From: CAXBGS01 sp963975425
GTDB taxonomy: Bacteria > Planctomycetota > Planctomycetia > Pirellulales > Pirellulaceae
Assembly (NCBI GenBank): GCA_963975425.1
Contig: CAXBGS010000008.1
Coordinates: 124,001-188,000 of the forward strand
DNA: 64,000 nucleotides
Reading direction: 5' to 3'
The notes below the pieces were generated by a model that was not told the origin of the DNA, did not search any database, and was given only the letters and a program-made list of their open reading frames with translations. Positions within the stretch are counted from its first letter, which is position 1. Every line of letters starts with the position of its first letter. A program made the position numbers and the translations under genes. Shown one piece after another: positions 1-8,763 of the stretch.

Positions 1-2277
1 AACGGAATTATTTGCGCCGACGGCCCCCGAGATTTTACCCGCCCGCAGTCGCTCCGCTTGGCTCCAGAGAACGGGATTGATGTCAACGGCCGGTTTCAAC
101 GGTCCTAGTTCCAGCCACCAAAAGAATTGATCGCCGGTCCGCATCGTCACCGTCTCGATCGATGCAGGCGGATCACGTCGATGATGCGAATCAAGATTCA
201 TCCATTCAAAGAACCGTTGAATCTCTTCAAAGAAAAACTCGCGTCCGCGTCCGCGATACATCACGACCATCACGTCGTTGCGCACCTTGACATAGTCGTC
301 CAAAATTGCACCGTATGCGTAATTGTTCTTGGTCCGCACGCGGTCGTCTTCGCCCAGGACAAAATACATCGGAACACGCTCGGCATTGGGATAGTAATGC
401 CTTATCGTTTTATCGGGATCGGCACCGATGGCGATCATGCCGGCCCACAAATCGGGATGCGACACGGCAATGTCCCAGGCGGCCGTGGCTCCCGCGCCAT
501 GGCCGGTAATAAAAACACGGTCGGAATCAATCGACGCCCGGCGCATTGCGTCACGCAATGACGTCAACACGCGTTGGTGTTCTCGCTGGGTGTATTCGTA
601 GGCACTTTGTGGCCCGCGCGTCCAAACGGGGGCGATCACGATATATCCGTTGCGAGTCGCATGCCCCAATCGCGTGCGCGAACCAGGATGGTAAGGCCCC
701 GCCCACCAATCGAGCTGTTGCTCGGGCGTTCCCGATGTCGGACCGAGGGCGACGATACACGGATACTCGCGCAGCGGATCGTACTCCGGTGGCAATTGAA
801 TCAAGTATCGTGGACGAATCTCGATCGGGTCGTCGCCGTTATCCAAATCAATCGCAAACATTCCCGTTTCAATTTCACCGTCATCATCTGGCGCTGATTC
901 CTCTCCAGGGGATTCTTGTTCAGCTTGCGCTGCTGCCAACCGTTGGCCGGTGATCTGGCTGTCCTCCGGCCAGGGCAGGGGAGGTTGCAACAGCGGCAAG
1001 ATACGAGCGATGTATTCCGGTTGTGCGCCTTCCAACGTTCGCAACTCGTCGAGTACTTGTGCTCGTCGGGCAGCATCATCCGTCGCCAAGTATTCGGCCA
1101 CCAAGTCGCGAACGCGAATCAACGAAATCGTAACAATCAGATTCTGTTCACCCGAACCGGAACCGAGCAACCAGCCGGCGACGGCGAGCGCAACACGATT
1201 ATCTAGCGGCACTGTTTCGACGGTCCCCAGTCGCAGATAATCACTCAGTCGAGAAAGCGTCGCCGAGGAAAGTCCCTGCTGCATTTCGGTCAGAATCGGG
1301 TTCAGCGCGGCTTGGTCGGCCGGTTTCAATTGAGCGACTTGCCCCCGCAACTGGTCCATCGCCGCTTGGGCTTGCTGGCTTGGCTTTTTTAATTTCTCCA
1401 GGGCATCCTGCACTCGAATGCGCGTCACGCGACTGACATCGGCGAGCGGAAAACCGTCCAAGATCCGTTCGGCAAGCAGTTCTTGGCCGGCTGCGGCTCG
1501 TTGCTCTGCTTCGTCAAGCAGTTGCCCCGCCTGCATTTCGGTGATCATGACCACCTGAGCCGCGAGATCTTGTTGATCAGGAAAATCTTCAATCACCGCT
1601 TGCAACGCGCTGCGAGCTTCCGCATACCGCTTGGCCTCGATAAAAAACCGAACCACTTCCAGACGACGATCGACATTTGACTGGTCAATGCGCTGATTAA
1701 AAATCCGGCTCAAAGTGGCCGAATCAATCGAACTCGTCGCGACACGCATGTCCCAGACGTAGGTCTTCTGGGCCTTGAGCGCCTCGAGTTTTACGTATCG
1801 GGCGTTGAGTTCCATGATTCCCTGAATGACTTCGATCGGACTGCCCTCGGGGCCTCGAATCACCATCACCCGCCGACCATAGTCGTTGAACGGTGAGACG
1901 TTCAAAATCGATCCCAAACCGCCGACCGCTTTACCGCCAAGCGGAATGGGATGCCAAAATTCGATCGACCGCTCTAGGTCTGGAACTTGGTTCGGCTGTC
2001 CCACGACCATCCCGTTGCGATGAACGTAAGTGCGGCGTAGCTGATCGTCGATCAAAAGGATCGGTTGTGCCTTGATTTGTCCATTGTTAGCAGCCGAGGC
2101 GAAGGGGTTCTGGTTCATCGAACCGATCGGCAATGTAAAACCTCGCAGCGAAAAACCGTTCTTTAATTGAATCAGTTCTTCGCCGCCAAGCTTTGTCGTC
2201 GGAAACGTACTGACAATCGCCAGCAACCAACAAACAAGACGCCAGAAAGACGGCTTCATGATCTCTGCACGTTTCAT
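1..2277 (-). CDS. Exported alpha/beta-hydrolase-like protein with TPR-like middle, partial at its C-terminus
   Basis: The frame is open for 759 codons and runs off the left edge, so the C-terminus is missing. It starts at an ATG that overlaps the stop of the upstream anti-sigma gene (ATGA), so the two are probably translationally coupled. The N-terminus has a basic stretch followed by a hydrophobic signal-like segment (about residues 8-25). The middle (about 170-330) looks helical and TPR-like, rich in Ala, Gln and Glu. From about residue 520 the sequence resembles a dienelactone-hydrolase or esterase fold with the usual strand-elbow-helix and a following HPDLWAG motif. The nucleophile elbow reads G-H-G-A-G, with Gly594 where the family normally has Ser. 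Planctomycetes have related exported hydrolase-like proteins; substrate and activity are unknown. Being third in an ECF sigma operon suggests a cell-surface or stress role (inference). Confidence 0.8.
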   Translation of the reverse strand, partial: MKRAEIMKPSFWRLVCWLLAIVSTFPTTKLGGEELIQLKNGFSLRGFTLPIGSMNQNPFASAANNGQIKAQPILLIDDQLRRTYVHRNGMVVGQPNQVPDLERSIEFWHPIPLGGKAVGGLGSILNVSPFNDYGRRVMVIRGPEGSPIEVIQGIMELNARYVKLEALKAQKTYVWDMRVATSSIDSATLSRIFNQRIDQSNVDRRLEVVRFFIEAKRYAEARSALQAVIEDFPDQQDLAAQVVMITEMQAGQLLDEAEQRAAAGQELLAERILDGFPLADVSRVTRIRVQDALEKLKKPSQQAQAAMDQLRGQVAQLKPADQAALNPILTEMQQGLSSATLSRLSDYLRLGTVETVPLDNRVALAVAGWLLGSGSGEQNLIVTISLIRVRDLVAEYLATDDAARRAQVLDELRTLEGAQPEYIARILPLLQPPLPWPEDSQITGQRLAAAQAEQESPGEESAPDDDGEIETGMFAIDLDNGDDPIEIRPRYLIQLPPEYDPLREYPCIVALGPTSGTPEQQLDWWAGPYHPGSRTRLGHATRNGYIVIAPVWTRGPQSAYEYTQREHQRVLTSLRDAMRRASIDSDRVFITGHGAGATAAWDIAVSHPDLWAGMIAIGADPDKTIRHYYPNAERVPMYFVLGEDDRVRTKNNYAYGAILDDYVKVRNDVMVVMYRGRGREFFFEEIQRFFEWMNLDSHHRRDPPASIETVTMRTGDQFFWWLELGPLKPAVDINPVLWSQAERLRAGKISGAVGANNSV

Positions 2278-2939
2278 GACGTTCGTTCTCCGCTGCCGAT
2301 GGTCAAAATCGAAACCGCCTGCAGGATCGATCGTCCCAGCGGCGCAACACCTTCACGCACACTGCGAACCGTTGGCATGGTTTGCGCCACCCAATCACGT
2401 TGCTGCACGTCTTGCCACCACTGGGCCGCGTCGACGGTTGAATGGATCGATGAATCATTCGCCGACGTCGCAATCGTGACCGTCGACGCAGCCGCGGTCA
2501 TGGAACTCGATGGAGACGACGAATCCAATGGAGACGACGAATCAGAGAGCGACGGTTGTGGTCCGTTGGGCTGATTCGATGGTTCCGTCCTTGGCAAGAT
2601 CATCACGAACATTACGGCAGCAGCCACGACAAATCCACCTGCAACGCGAATGATCGATCGCGGAGCGCGGATCGTCGATCGCGGAGCGAGATGGCCCAGT
2701 GACACGTGGCTGGTCTTCGGCGTACGGAACAACAGGTGCTTGTTGCTCAAGACTCTCGGTTGATGATCGGAGACTTCTGATTGAACGTCCAAGACTTCCG
2801 AGATCTGTGTCCATGCGTTCCACTGCGCCCGGCACGAATCACACTGGCGGACGTGATCTTGCAGCTGCGTTTCCGAGTCCAGCGGCAAACACTCGTCGAT
2901 ACAATCATGCATTCGAGCCAGAAAATCATCGCAATTCAT
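2274..2939 (-). CDS. Membrane-anchored zinc-finger (ZAS-type) anti-sigma factor
   Basis: This 221-residue protein likely binds and holds the ECF sigma factor encoded just upstream. The N-terminal part carries the ZAS signature HxxxCxxC (H29, C33, C36) after a short Cys-containing helix, as in zf-HC2 anti-sigma factors. One membrane segment lies at about residues 97-115, followed by a Ser/Pro-rich and then a helical extracytoplasmic part. The start was set at the ATG overlapping the sigma stop codon by 4 bases (ATGA); a longer upstream reading would cover the end of the sigma gene. Two near-identical 15-base units in the juxtamembrane part encode the repeated APRSxIR stretch. The family assignment is firm; the signal sensed is not visible. 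Confidence 0.87.
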   Translation of the reverse strand: MNCDDFLARMHDCIDECLPLDSETQLQDHVRQCDSCRAQWNAWTQISEVLDVQSEVSDHQPRVLSNKHLLFRTPKTSHVSLGHLAPRSTIRAPRSIIRVAGGFVVAAAVMFVMILPRTEPSNQPNGPQPSLSDSSSPLDSSSPSSSMTAAASTVTIATSANDSSIHSTVDAAQWWQDVQQRDWVAQTMPTVRSVREGVAPLGRSILQAVSILTIGSGERTS

Positions 2940-3520
2940 TTCCTTGCCTCCCGCACGACGTTCGTTTCGTTGACCACGCCTCGATCGATCAATGCTTCGA
3001 TCAGTTGAGCCCGCGCGCGATGCACCCAAGTCTTGACGGTCCCCACGGGCCGATCCATGTGCCGGGCAATCTCAACATACGACAAAGATTGTTCGTGGAA
3101 CAATTCGAACGCGACTCGATGGTTCGCTGACAGATCTTGCATCGCCAAGGACAACTCTTCGCGCAGAACATCCGCCGCGCTGGTCTGGCTCCACGGATCA
3201 GCAACCTGCTCAGTCGCGATCGAATCGCGACTGATCGAGAGCGGCTGTACAGGCTTGCGTCTGGAAAGCTGCGTTCGGCAACGATTGCCAGCAATCGCGA
3301 TCAACCACGGCTCGAGCGGACGATTCGGATCCCAGCGATGTATGTAGCGTGCCACTCGCGAGAACGTTTCCTGGGTCGCATCCTCGGCATCTTGCTGGTG
3401 TCCCAGCAGCTTTAAGCAAACCGAGAAGACGAGCGAATGATAGCGGCCGAAAAGTTGTGCGAACGCATGCGGATCGTTCCGTCGCACCCGTTCGGCCAAG
3501 ACGGCATTGGAGATATCCAT
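2936..3520 (-). CDS. RNA polymerase sigma factor, sigma-70 family, ECF subfamily
   Basis: A 194-residue ECF sigma factor. Region 2 is recognisable from the helix around QDAEDATQETF and the following RYIHRWDP segment. Region 4 contains the helix-turn-helix around SYVEIARHMDRPVGTVKTWVHRAR, shown here in parts: YVEIAR, then PVGTVKTWVHRA. It heads a three-gene operon with its anti-sigma factor and an exported hydrolase-like protein, each pair overlapping by 4 bases. An alternative GTG start 33 bases upstream exists, but ATG 3520 gives the usual ECF length and no obvious Shine-Dalgarno favours the longer form. The promoter it recognises cannot be read from this window; sigma factors of this kind often drive their own operon. 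Confidence 0.92.
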   Translation of the reverse strand: MDISNAVLAERVRRNDPHAFAQLFGRYHSLVFSVCLKLLGHQQDAEDATQETFSRVARYIHRWDPNRPLEPWLIAIAGNRCRTQLSRRKPVQPLSISRDSIATEQVADPWSQTSAADVLREELSLAMQDLSANHRVAFELFHEQSLSYVEIARHMDRPVGTVKTWVHRARAQLIEALIDRGVVNETNVVREARK

Positions 3521-3904
3521 GTCGAAATCTCGTTGTTGGACAGTACTAGGCACAGGCGACTAGGCACTGACAAATAGGCGCTGACGCGTGTTTCGATTCG
3601 TTAATTTCCCCAACCGCCCGGACCAAGTTCTACCATGGAACTAGTTGGCCGCCATGCGTCCCGTGATTTCGGTAACCCCAATCTTCACGTCGCCGATTCA
3701 CCGGCTATCCATTGTCACCGGCTATCCATTGAACGAAAAACCTCGTTCAAACAAACGCTAATCAGTCGCGACGAACGCAACAGCGATGGTTAGGCAAACG
3801 CGCCAATGCGGATGTCGCGCCAACCGCCGATGGTTCTCGTCGCGGCAAAACGTTGATCGAAGGTACGTGAAAGCGATCCACTCGGCGCGACCCACACGGG
3901 CGCT
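3521..3904. other. Intergenic region upstream of the ECF sigma operon
   Basis: No convincing gene is seen. It must hold the promoter of the sigma operon. It contains a perfect 17-base tandem duplication directly followed by a small hairpin (listed separately). No ECF -35/-10 pair could be assigned with confidence. Confidence 0.5.
3698..3731. repeat. Perfect 17-bp tandem duplication followed by a hairpin
   Basis: The unit TCACCGGCTATCCATTG occurs twice head to tail. Overlapping its last base is a short inverted repeat, GAACGA with TCGTTC (3731-3748), around a 6-base loop. It lies about 180 bases upstream of the sigma factor start, so an operator role is possible but unproven. Confidence 0.8.
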
Positions 3905-4642
3905 CTATTGACCGCTAAAGAATCGCCGGAGCGCATCGTCGGCAGCATCACGTGAGTTCTCGGTCAACACCTTTTTCATATTCGCGGGAAGCTTGCCCGG
4001 CGGCTGCTTCTTTCGCTTCAACGACTTAACTTTGCTATCATCCGAGCTATCCGATTCACCCGAACCGCTCGAGCTATCGGCGTCACTGGAACTCGGTGCA
4101 TCACTAACGGACAGCTCGCCACTTTCAGGGGTCGACTCGCTATCCGCTTTCGATTCATCCATCCGAAACTGACGTGTTTCGGGATCGGAAAGTTTACGGA
4201 CGCGATCGATTTGGTCGGCCTCGTCAAGCCAAGAGGTCACGTCGACTTCTTCGAACTTGCTATCGTTGGCACCAGCCTCAACGGTACGTGCGGCGGCATC
4301 TCCGACGTCGGCGACCTCGGGTTTCTTGGCCGCTTGCAAACCGTGTTCGATCAGGACATCGAATTCAAGTTTGCCAATACGCAGTCGATCGCCACCTTTA
4401 AGCACTTTGGCCTTGTCGGCCGGCAAACGTTTATCGTTGACGTAAGTGCCATTTCGGCTTTTGAGATCTTGGACCAGGGCGCGACCTTCACGCAAGACGA
4501 TGATGCAGTGCTTTCGACTTACCGATTCGCTCTTGGGGCGAAGCTGACAAACATCGCTGCGGCCGATAAGGAACTTTTCGCTACTGATCGCAATTTCACG
4601 TCCTTCGTGGCTACCCGATATGACCTTCAGCTTGACTTGCAT
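3905..4642 (-). CDS. FHA-domain protein
   Basis: A 245-residue cytoplasmic protein. The first ~100 residues form a forkhead-associated domain, which binds phosphothreonine peptides: the motifs GRS (27-29), SRKH (42-45) and NGT (64-66) are all in place. The rest is an acidic, Ser/Asp-rich linker (about 120-210) and a basic-then-helical C-terminal tail ending in a conserved-looking ALRRFFSGQ segment. It stands alone on the minus strand, so its partner kinase is not given by context; a Ser/Thr kinase gene is found about 36 kb away in this window. The start ATG has no competing candidate. Confidence 0.88.
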   Translation of the reverse strand: MQVKLKVISGSHEGREIAISSEKFLIGRSDVCQLRPKSESVSRKHCIIVLREGRALVQDLKSRNGTYVNDKRLPADKAKVLKGGDRLRIGKLEFDVLIEHGLQAAKKPEVADVGDAAARTVEAGANDSKFEEVDVTSWLDEADQIDRVRKLSDPETRQFRMDESKADSESTPESGELSVSDAPSSSDADSSSGSGESDSSDDSKVKSLKRKKQPPGKLPANMKKVLTENSRDAADDALRRFFSGQ

Positions 4643-4982
4643 CGATTCCTCAATTATTTCGTCGCCCGTTTCCGTCCGTAAATTCCACTGCCCGATTCAA
4701 TTGTTCGACAATGCCGCGCGCCTCAGATGATCGGAAATACTGATCACTGCTTAACATTGGTCCGAATGGACGCCTTAAAAAGGAGTGTATCCATTCTAAC
4801 CCAAGTTGCGGGACGAAGCACGCCACTGCAGCCCTTTTAGGTGCCCATCGACCGTCATTTAATGGACGTACTTACCCCTAAACCAAGTTATTTAGCCCGT
4901 CTGAGGGGAACCGCACGCTCAGTATGCGCATCAAGCGTGTGGCCTTTCGTGTTGACAAAGGCCCCGCTCGAATCGATGAGCA
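4643..4982. other. Intergenic region between the FHA gene and the gcv operon end
   Basis: Nothing clearly coding is seen. Short open frames on the plus strand run into the antisense of the lipoate-ligase tail and have no recognisable motif. The FHA gene promoter should lie near 4650-4800. Confidence 0.4.
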
Positions 4983-5747
4983 CTACCGTCGAGCCAACCA
5001 TTTCGGATTTCCGAATCGTTCCTCCTCGATCGACTGCACTTCAACAGGATCATACAGATCGACTGTACCTTTTTGCCAAGTGAGGCCGGTGGTTTGAGTC
5101 GTTGCCGTCACCAGTTCCGTGGCAAGGTCTCGTGCGGTGAACGAGCACGAAGTCAGATCCGCCAATCCGGGCAACTGTGAAGCAAAGGGACTGGCCGAGA
5201 TCAGCAGACTGCCGTGTTGCAACACTGAATGCCGCGTTCGTCGCTGGGCACTGCCCAAAACTTTGTACCCGCTATGAACCAGATCGTCCTCGGTACGACG
5301 CTGAAAACACAGGAAAGCGTTTTCGACGCCCAACCGCCCGCCCGCATCGGCGTGACGTGTCAGACGAATGTCCCATCGAAGTAATGCCTGAATAAACGCA
5401 TCATGCATTTGACGATAGAGCTTGAGTCGGGCCTGCGTCTGGTTTGACTCAATCGGCATCACGATGCTGTAGGTCAATTCGTGATGATGCAAGATCGCAC
5501 CGCCACCGGTCGCGCGTCGGACGCACGCGACGTCTTGGCTCTCGACGTGCGTTTTGCGATCCCCGCTTGCTTGAAAATAACCAAGCGATAACGTCGGCTG
5601 ATCCCACGAGTAAATTCGCAAAACCGGCTCGCGCGATTGATCGGTCCGCTGCAGCAGTGCTTGATCGATCGCCATATTCTCGGCCGCACCGCCAGCACCC
5701 GAGAACAGCAACCGACCGCCGGACGCTGCCGATCGACTACGATTCAT
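4983..5747 (-). CDS. Lipoate-protein ligase family protein (LplA/LipM-like)
   Basis: A 254-residue member of the biotin/lipoyl attachment (BPL_LplA_LipB) family, which moves lipoyl or octanoyl groups onto E2 or GcvH lysines. Visible are the RRATGGG motif (77-83), the following HHHELTYS segment, and the invariant active-site lysine in SGYKVLGSAQRR (K162). The start was chosen at ATG 5747 because GGAAAG stands directly upstream, and it overlaps the end of gcvPB by 11 bases. Position after gcvT-gcvH-gcvPA-gcvPB strongly suggests that GcvH is its protein substrate (inference). Whether it uses free lipoate with ATP, or transfers octanoate as LipM does, cannot be told from sequence alone. Confidence 0.85.
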   Translation of the reverse strand: MNRSRSAASGGRLLFSGAGGAAENMAIDQALLQRTDQSREPVLRIYSWDQPTLSLGYFQASGDRKTHVESQDVACVRRATGGGAILHHHELTYSIVMPIESNQTQARLKLYRQMHDAFIQALLRWDIRLTRHADAGGRLGVENAFLCFQRRTEDDLVHSGYKVLGSAQRRTRHSVLQHGSLLISASPFASQLPGLADLTSCSFTARDLATELVTATTQTTGLTWQKGTVDLYDPVEVQSIEEERFGNPKWLARR

Positions 5748-7182
5748 CTTTCCAGCGCAGCATCGGCTTGCGTGCCGCCGCGACGTCATCGGGTCGGCTG
5801 ATCATGGTGCTATGTGGGGCTTCGTGAATCAGATCACCCGACTCTTCAGTGATTCGGAACAGTGCCGCCGCGAATGCGTCAAGCGTTTCCTTGCTTTCGG
5901 TTTCCGTCGGTTCAACCATCACGGCTTCATCAACGACCAAAGGAAAGTAAACCGTGGGTGCATGGAACCCATAATCCAACAGACGTTTGGCAAGGTCCAT
6001 GGCGGACAAGCCATGTTCCTTTTTCAACCGAGACGCCGAAGCGACGAATTCATGCATGCAGCGATCACCATGCGGAACATTCATGATGTGCTTGACTTTG
6101 CTTAACAGATAATTTGCACCGAGCACCGCATCCTCGCTGACCTCTTTCAGCCCTTCGCCGCCGTACGTTCGGATGTAAATGTAGGCACGGACCAGAATAC
6201 CGACGTTGCCAAAGAAACTGCGTACGCGACCGATCGACTGGGGTGATGTCTCACTCAGCTGATAGGTGTCATTTTCGTACGTCACAATCGGTGATGGCAA
6301 ATACTTGCCCAGAAAATCGCGGACACAAATCGGGCCCGCACCCGGGCCGCCACCGCCGTGTGGCCCCGAAAACGTCTTGTGCGGATTAAAGTGCATCATG
6401 TCCGCGCCAAAATCACCCGGACGTGTGATGCCAAGGATCGCATTCATGTTGGCACCGTCTAGGTAAATTAACGCTCCCGCATCGTGGACGGTCTTGGTGA
6501 TTTCTTTGATTTGCGAATCGAACAGACCCAGGGTGTTGGGATTGGTCAACATAAAGACGGCGGTCTTGTCGTCTAGCTTTGAACGCAGGTCATCTAAATC
6601 GACCATCCCGGCATCGTTGCTTTTGACCGTTTTGGTCGAAAAGCCTGCCATCTGTGCACTCGCCGGATTGGTTCCGTGCGCCGAATCCGCCGTCAACACC
6701 ACGGTTCGATTCGGATCATGGTCGGCAAAGTAGGCTGCCGCGACCAGCAGCGCGGCCAGTTCGCCGTGGGCACCGGCGGCCGGTTGCAGCGAAACGGCAG
6801 GCAAGCCGCTGATCTCGCCGAGTATCTGTTGCAATTCGTACAGGATTTGCAGCATCCCCTGAATCGATTCATCGTCTTGCAGCGGATGAATATCGCCGAT
6901 ACCGGGCAACCCCGACATGCGCTCGTTGCGTTTGGGGTTGTACTTCATCGTGCAAGAACCGAGCGGATAGAAATGAGTATCCACGCTCATGTTCAGCGTC
7001 GACAAGTTGACAAAGTGACGGATCACGTCCGGCTCAGCCAACTCGGGCAACGGGGGCGGCGAATCAGCCAAGTGCTCATCGGGAATCAACGACGAGGAAA
7101 ACTCGATCTGGGGCAGACGATGGGCACGTCGGCCCGGGCGGCTGAGTTCAAAAAGTAACTGAGTGGCTTGCTGATTTTTCAT
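5737..7182 (-). CDS. gcvPB: Glycine dehydrogenase (decarboxylating) subunit 2, P-protein beta
   Basis: A 481-residue C-terminal half of the split P-protein. With GcvPA it decarboxylates glycine using pyridoxal phosphate and passes the aminomethyl group to the lipoyl arm of GcvH. The PLP lysine is K269 in NPHKTFSGPHGGGGPG, followed by the glycine-rich loop typical of the family. Other hallmarks are FYPLGSCTMKYNPK near residue 90 and the substrate-site PAAGAHGE. It is fourth in the gcv operon, 119 bases after gcvPA, and overlaps the ligase gene downstream. Length and motifs are normal for the two-subunit type found in many bacteria and planctomycetes. Confidence 0.96.
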   Translation of the reverse strand: MKNQQATQLLFELSRPGRRAHRLPQIEFSSSLIPDEHLADSPPPLPELAEPDVIRHFVNLSTLNMSVDTHFYPLGSCTMKYNPKRNERMSGLPGIGDIHPLQDDESIQGMLQILYELQQILGEISGLPAVSLQPAAGAHGELAALLVAAAYFADHDPNRTVVLTADSAHGTNPASAQMAGFSTKTVKSNDAGMVDLDDLRSKLDDKTAVFMLTNPNTLGLFDSQIKEITKTVHDAGALIYLDGANMNAILGITRPGDFGADMMHFNPHKTFSGPHGGGGPGAGPICVRDFLGKYLPSPIVTYENDTYQLSETSPQSIGRVRSFFGNVGILVRAYIYIRTYGGEGLKEVSEDAVLGANYLLSKVKHIMNVPHGDRCMHEFVASASRLKKEHGLSAMDLAKRLLDYGFHAPTVYFPLVVDEAVMVEPTETESKETLDAFAAALFRITEESGDLIHEAPHSTMISRPDDVAAARKPMLRWKDES

Positions 7183-7267
7183 ACTGATATCTTTTCGCCG
7201 TGGCTGGCCCCGTCAGGGTTCCCTGTGAATCGAACTCTAACCAGAACAACTGTTGTGAATACTCGTC

Positions 7268-7285
7268 TGAACCGCGGCCGGTTCA
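7268..7285. repeat. Short inverted repeat between gcvPA and gcvPB
   Basis: TGAACCG and CGGTTCA form a perfect 7-bp stem around a 4-base CGGC loop in the 119-base gap between gcvPA and gcvPB. It lacks a T-run, so it is not a standard terminator; it may protect or process the message. Function is a guess. Confidence 0.45.
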
Positions 7286-7301
7286 GCGACAATGGTTACG
7301 G

Positions 7302-8666
7302 TCAAACGGTGGCGATCGTGGGTGCGGCCTCGAGCACTTCGATCCATTGATCGATTTCTTGTTCGGTGCGCTTCTCGGTTACCGCAACGGCAAAGCAGTC
7401 TTGCAATTCGCTATCCATCGGCCCCAGCGGCACGCCGGCCAAAAAGCCTCGCTGCAACGCCTGACGCATCAATCCCGGAACGTCCTGCGCCAAGTCTCGG
7501 ACGATGAACTCCTTGAAAACCGGACCTTCATGAACCAATTCGAATCGGTCCAGCGACGCGATTTTCTGTCTCGCGTAGTGCGTCTTGGCAACACAGTGCT
7601 GCGCCGTTTCCTTCAAGCCCTGCGGCCCGAGCAGGCTGAGGTAAACCGTTGCGCGCAGGGCTAGCAGTGTCTGGTTGCTGCAAATATTGCTCGTTGCTTT
7701 TTCACGACGGATGTGCTGCTCGCGAGTTTGCAGCGTCAGCACCCAGCAGCGTTTGCCGCGTCGATCGGTCGTCTGCCCGGCGATCCGGCCGGGCAATCGA
7801 CGCACCAAATCGCTGCGGCACGCCATGATTCCCAAGTACGGTCCCCCAAATCCCAACGGGTTGCCCAAACACTGGCCTTCGGCGATTGCGATATCAACGC
7901 CCAAGTCACCGGGTCTTTTCAGCAAACCTACGCTGATCGGATCAAACGACTGGATCACCAAAGCCCCTTTGGCGTGTGCCGCATCGGCGATCGCCTTGAC
8001 GTCTTCCAATCGCCCGTTGAAGTTTGGGTGCTGGATCAAAACACATGCGGTGTCATCGTCGATGGCATCGATCAATGATGCAGATGTTCCATCGGCACCG
8101 GCCGGTACGACGACCAATTCCGCGTCGATGTTGGCAAGGTACGCCTCGACGATCTGTCGATACTCGGGGTGCACCGCATTACTGGTCAGCACCTTGCTGC
8201 GTTTTTTGACAGTGGCCAACGCCATCAACACCGCTTCGGTGGCCGCCGATCCACCGTCGTAAAGGCTCGCGTTGCTGACATCCAATCCGGTCAACTGCGT
8301 CACCAGCGTTTCATACTCGAACATCACCTGCAGGTTGCCCTGGCTGACTTCGGCCTGATACGGCGTGTACGAAGTGTAATATTCGCCGCGTGAGGCAACC
8401 TCATCGACCACGGCGGGAATGAAGTGGTCATACGCCCCACATCCCATGAAACAAACGTGACTGGACGCCGACGCGTTTCTCGCTGCAAGTTCGCGAAACT
8501 CACGCTCCAATGTCATCTCGTCGGCCGCGGATGGGATATTCAGCGGACGGCCCAGTTGAACATCGCCGGGGACTTGATCATCGATGATCTGCTGGATCGA
8601 ATCGGCTCCGATCGCGTCCAACATTTCGCGGCGGTCTTCGTCGGTATGAAATAAGTAGGCTGACAT
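7302..8666 (-). CDS. gcvPA: Glycine dehydrogenase (decarboxylating) subunit 1, P-protein alpha
   Basis: A 454-residue N-terminal half of the split P-protein, partner of GcvPB. Family landmarks are the SYTPYQAEVSQGNLQ stretch near residue 110, the SLYDGGSAATEA segment, and the EGQCLGNPLGFGGPYLG block, all conserved in GcvPA. It contributes to the heterotetramer but does not carry the PLP lysine. It lies 97 bases downstream of gcvH and is cotranscribed with it in all likelihood. Start ATG begins MSAYLFHT and fits the family, whose N-terminus is short before the conserved first helix. Confidence 0.95.
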   Translation of the reverse strand: MSAYLFHTDEDRREMLDAIGADSIQQIIDDQVPGDVQLGRPLNIPSAADEMTLEREFRELAARNASASSHVCFMGCGAYDHFIPAVVDEVASRGEYYTSYTPYQAEVSQGNLQVMFEYETLVTQLTGLDVSNASLYDGGSAATEAVLMALATVKKRSKVLTSNAVHPEYRQIVEAYLANIDAELVVVPAGADGTSASLIDAIDDDTACVLIQHPNFNGRLEDVKAIADAAHAKGALVIQSFDPISVGLLKRPGDLGVDIAIAEGQCLGNPLGFGGPYLGIMACRSDLVRRLPGRIAGQTTDRRGKRCWVLTLQTREQHIRREKATSNICSNQTLLALRATVYLSLLGPQGLKETAQHCVAKTHYARQKIASLDRFELVHEGPVFKEFIVRDLAQDVPGLMRQALQRGFLAGVPLGPMDSELQDCFAVAVTEKRTEQEIDQWIEVLEAAPTIATV

Positions 8667-8763
8667 AGACTTCAGTTTCTTCGGGATGCTTAGCTTTTTC
8701 GTGGGTGGGCGGAATCACCGATGCGAAGATCCGACCCCACGCTGGACAAGAGAGAAAGTCGAC

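Noticed and set aside
3554..3904. Autoregulated ECF promoter
   Set aside because: No convincing GGAAC-type -35 with a matching -10 was found in the right direction.
4841..5083. Small plus-strand gene antisense to the lipoate-ligase tail
   Set aside because: No motif, no clear ribosome site, and it overlaps the conserved ligase gene.
7268..7285. Terminator between gcvPA and gcvPB
   Set aside because: The hairpin lacks a T run, and the genes clearly belong to one operon.
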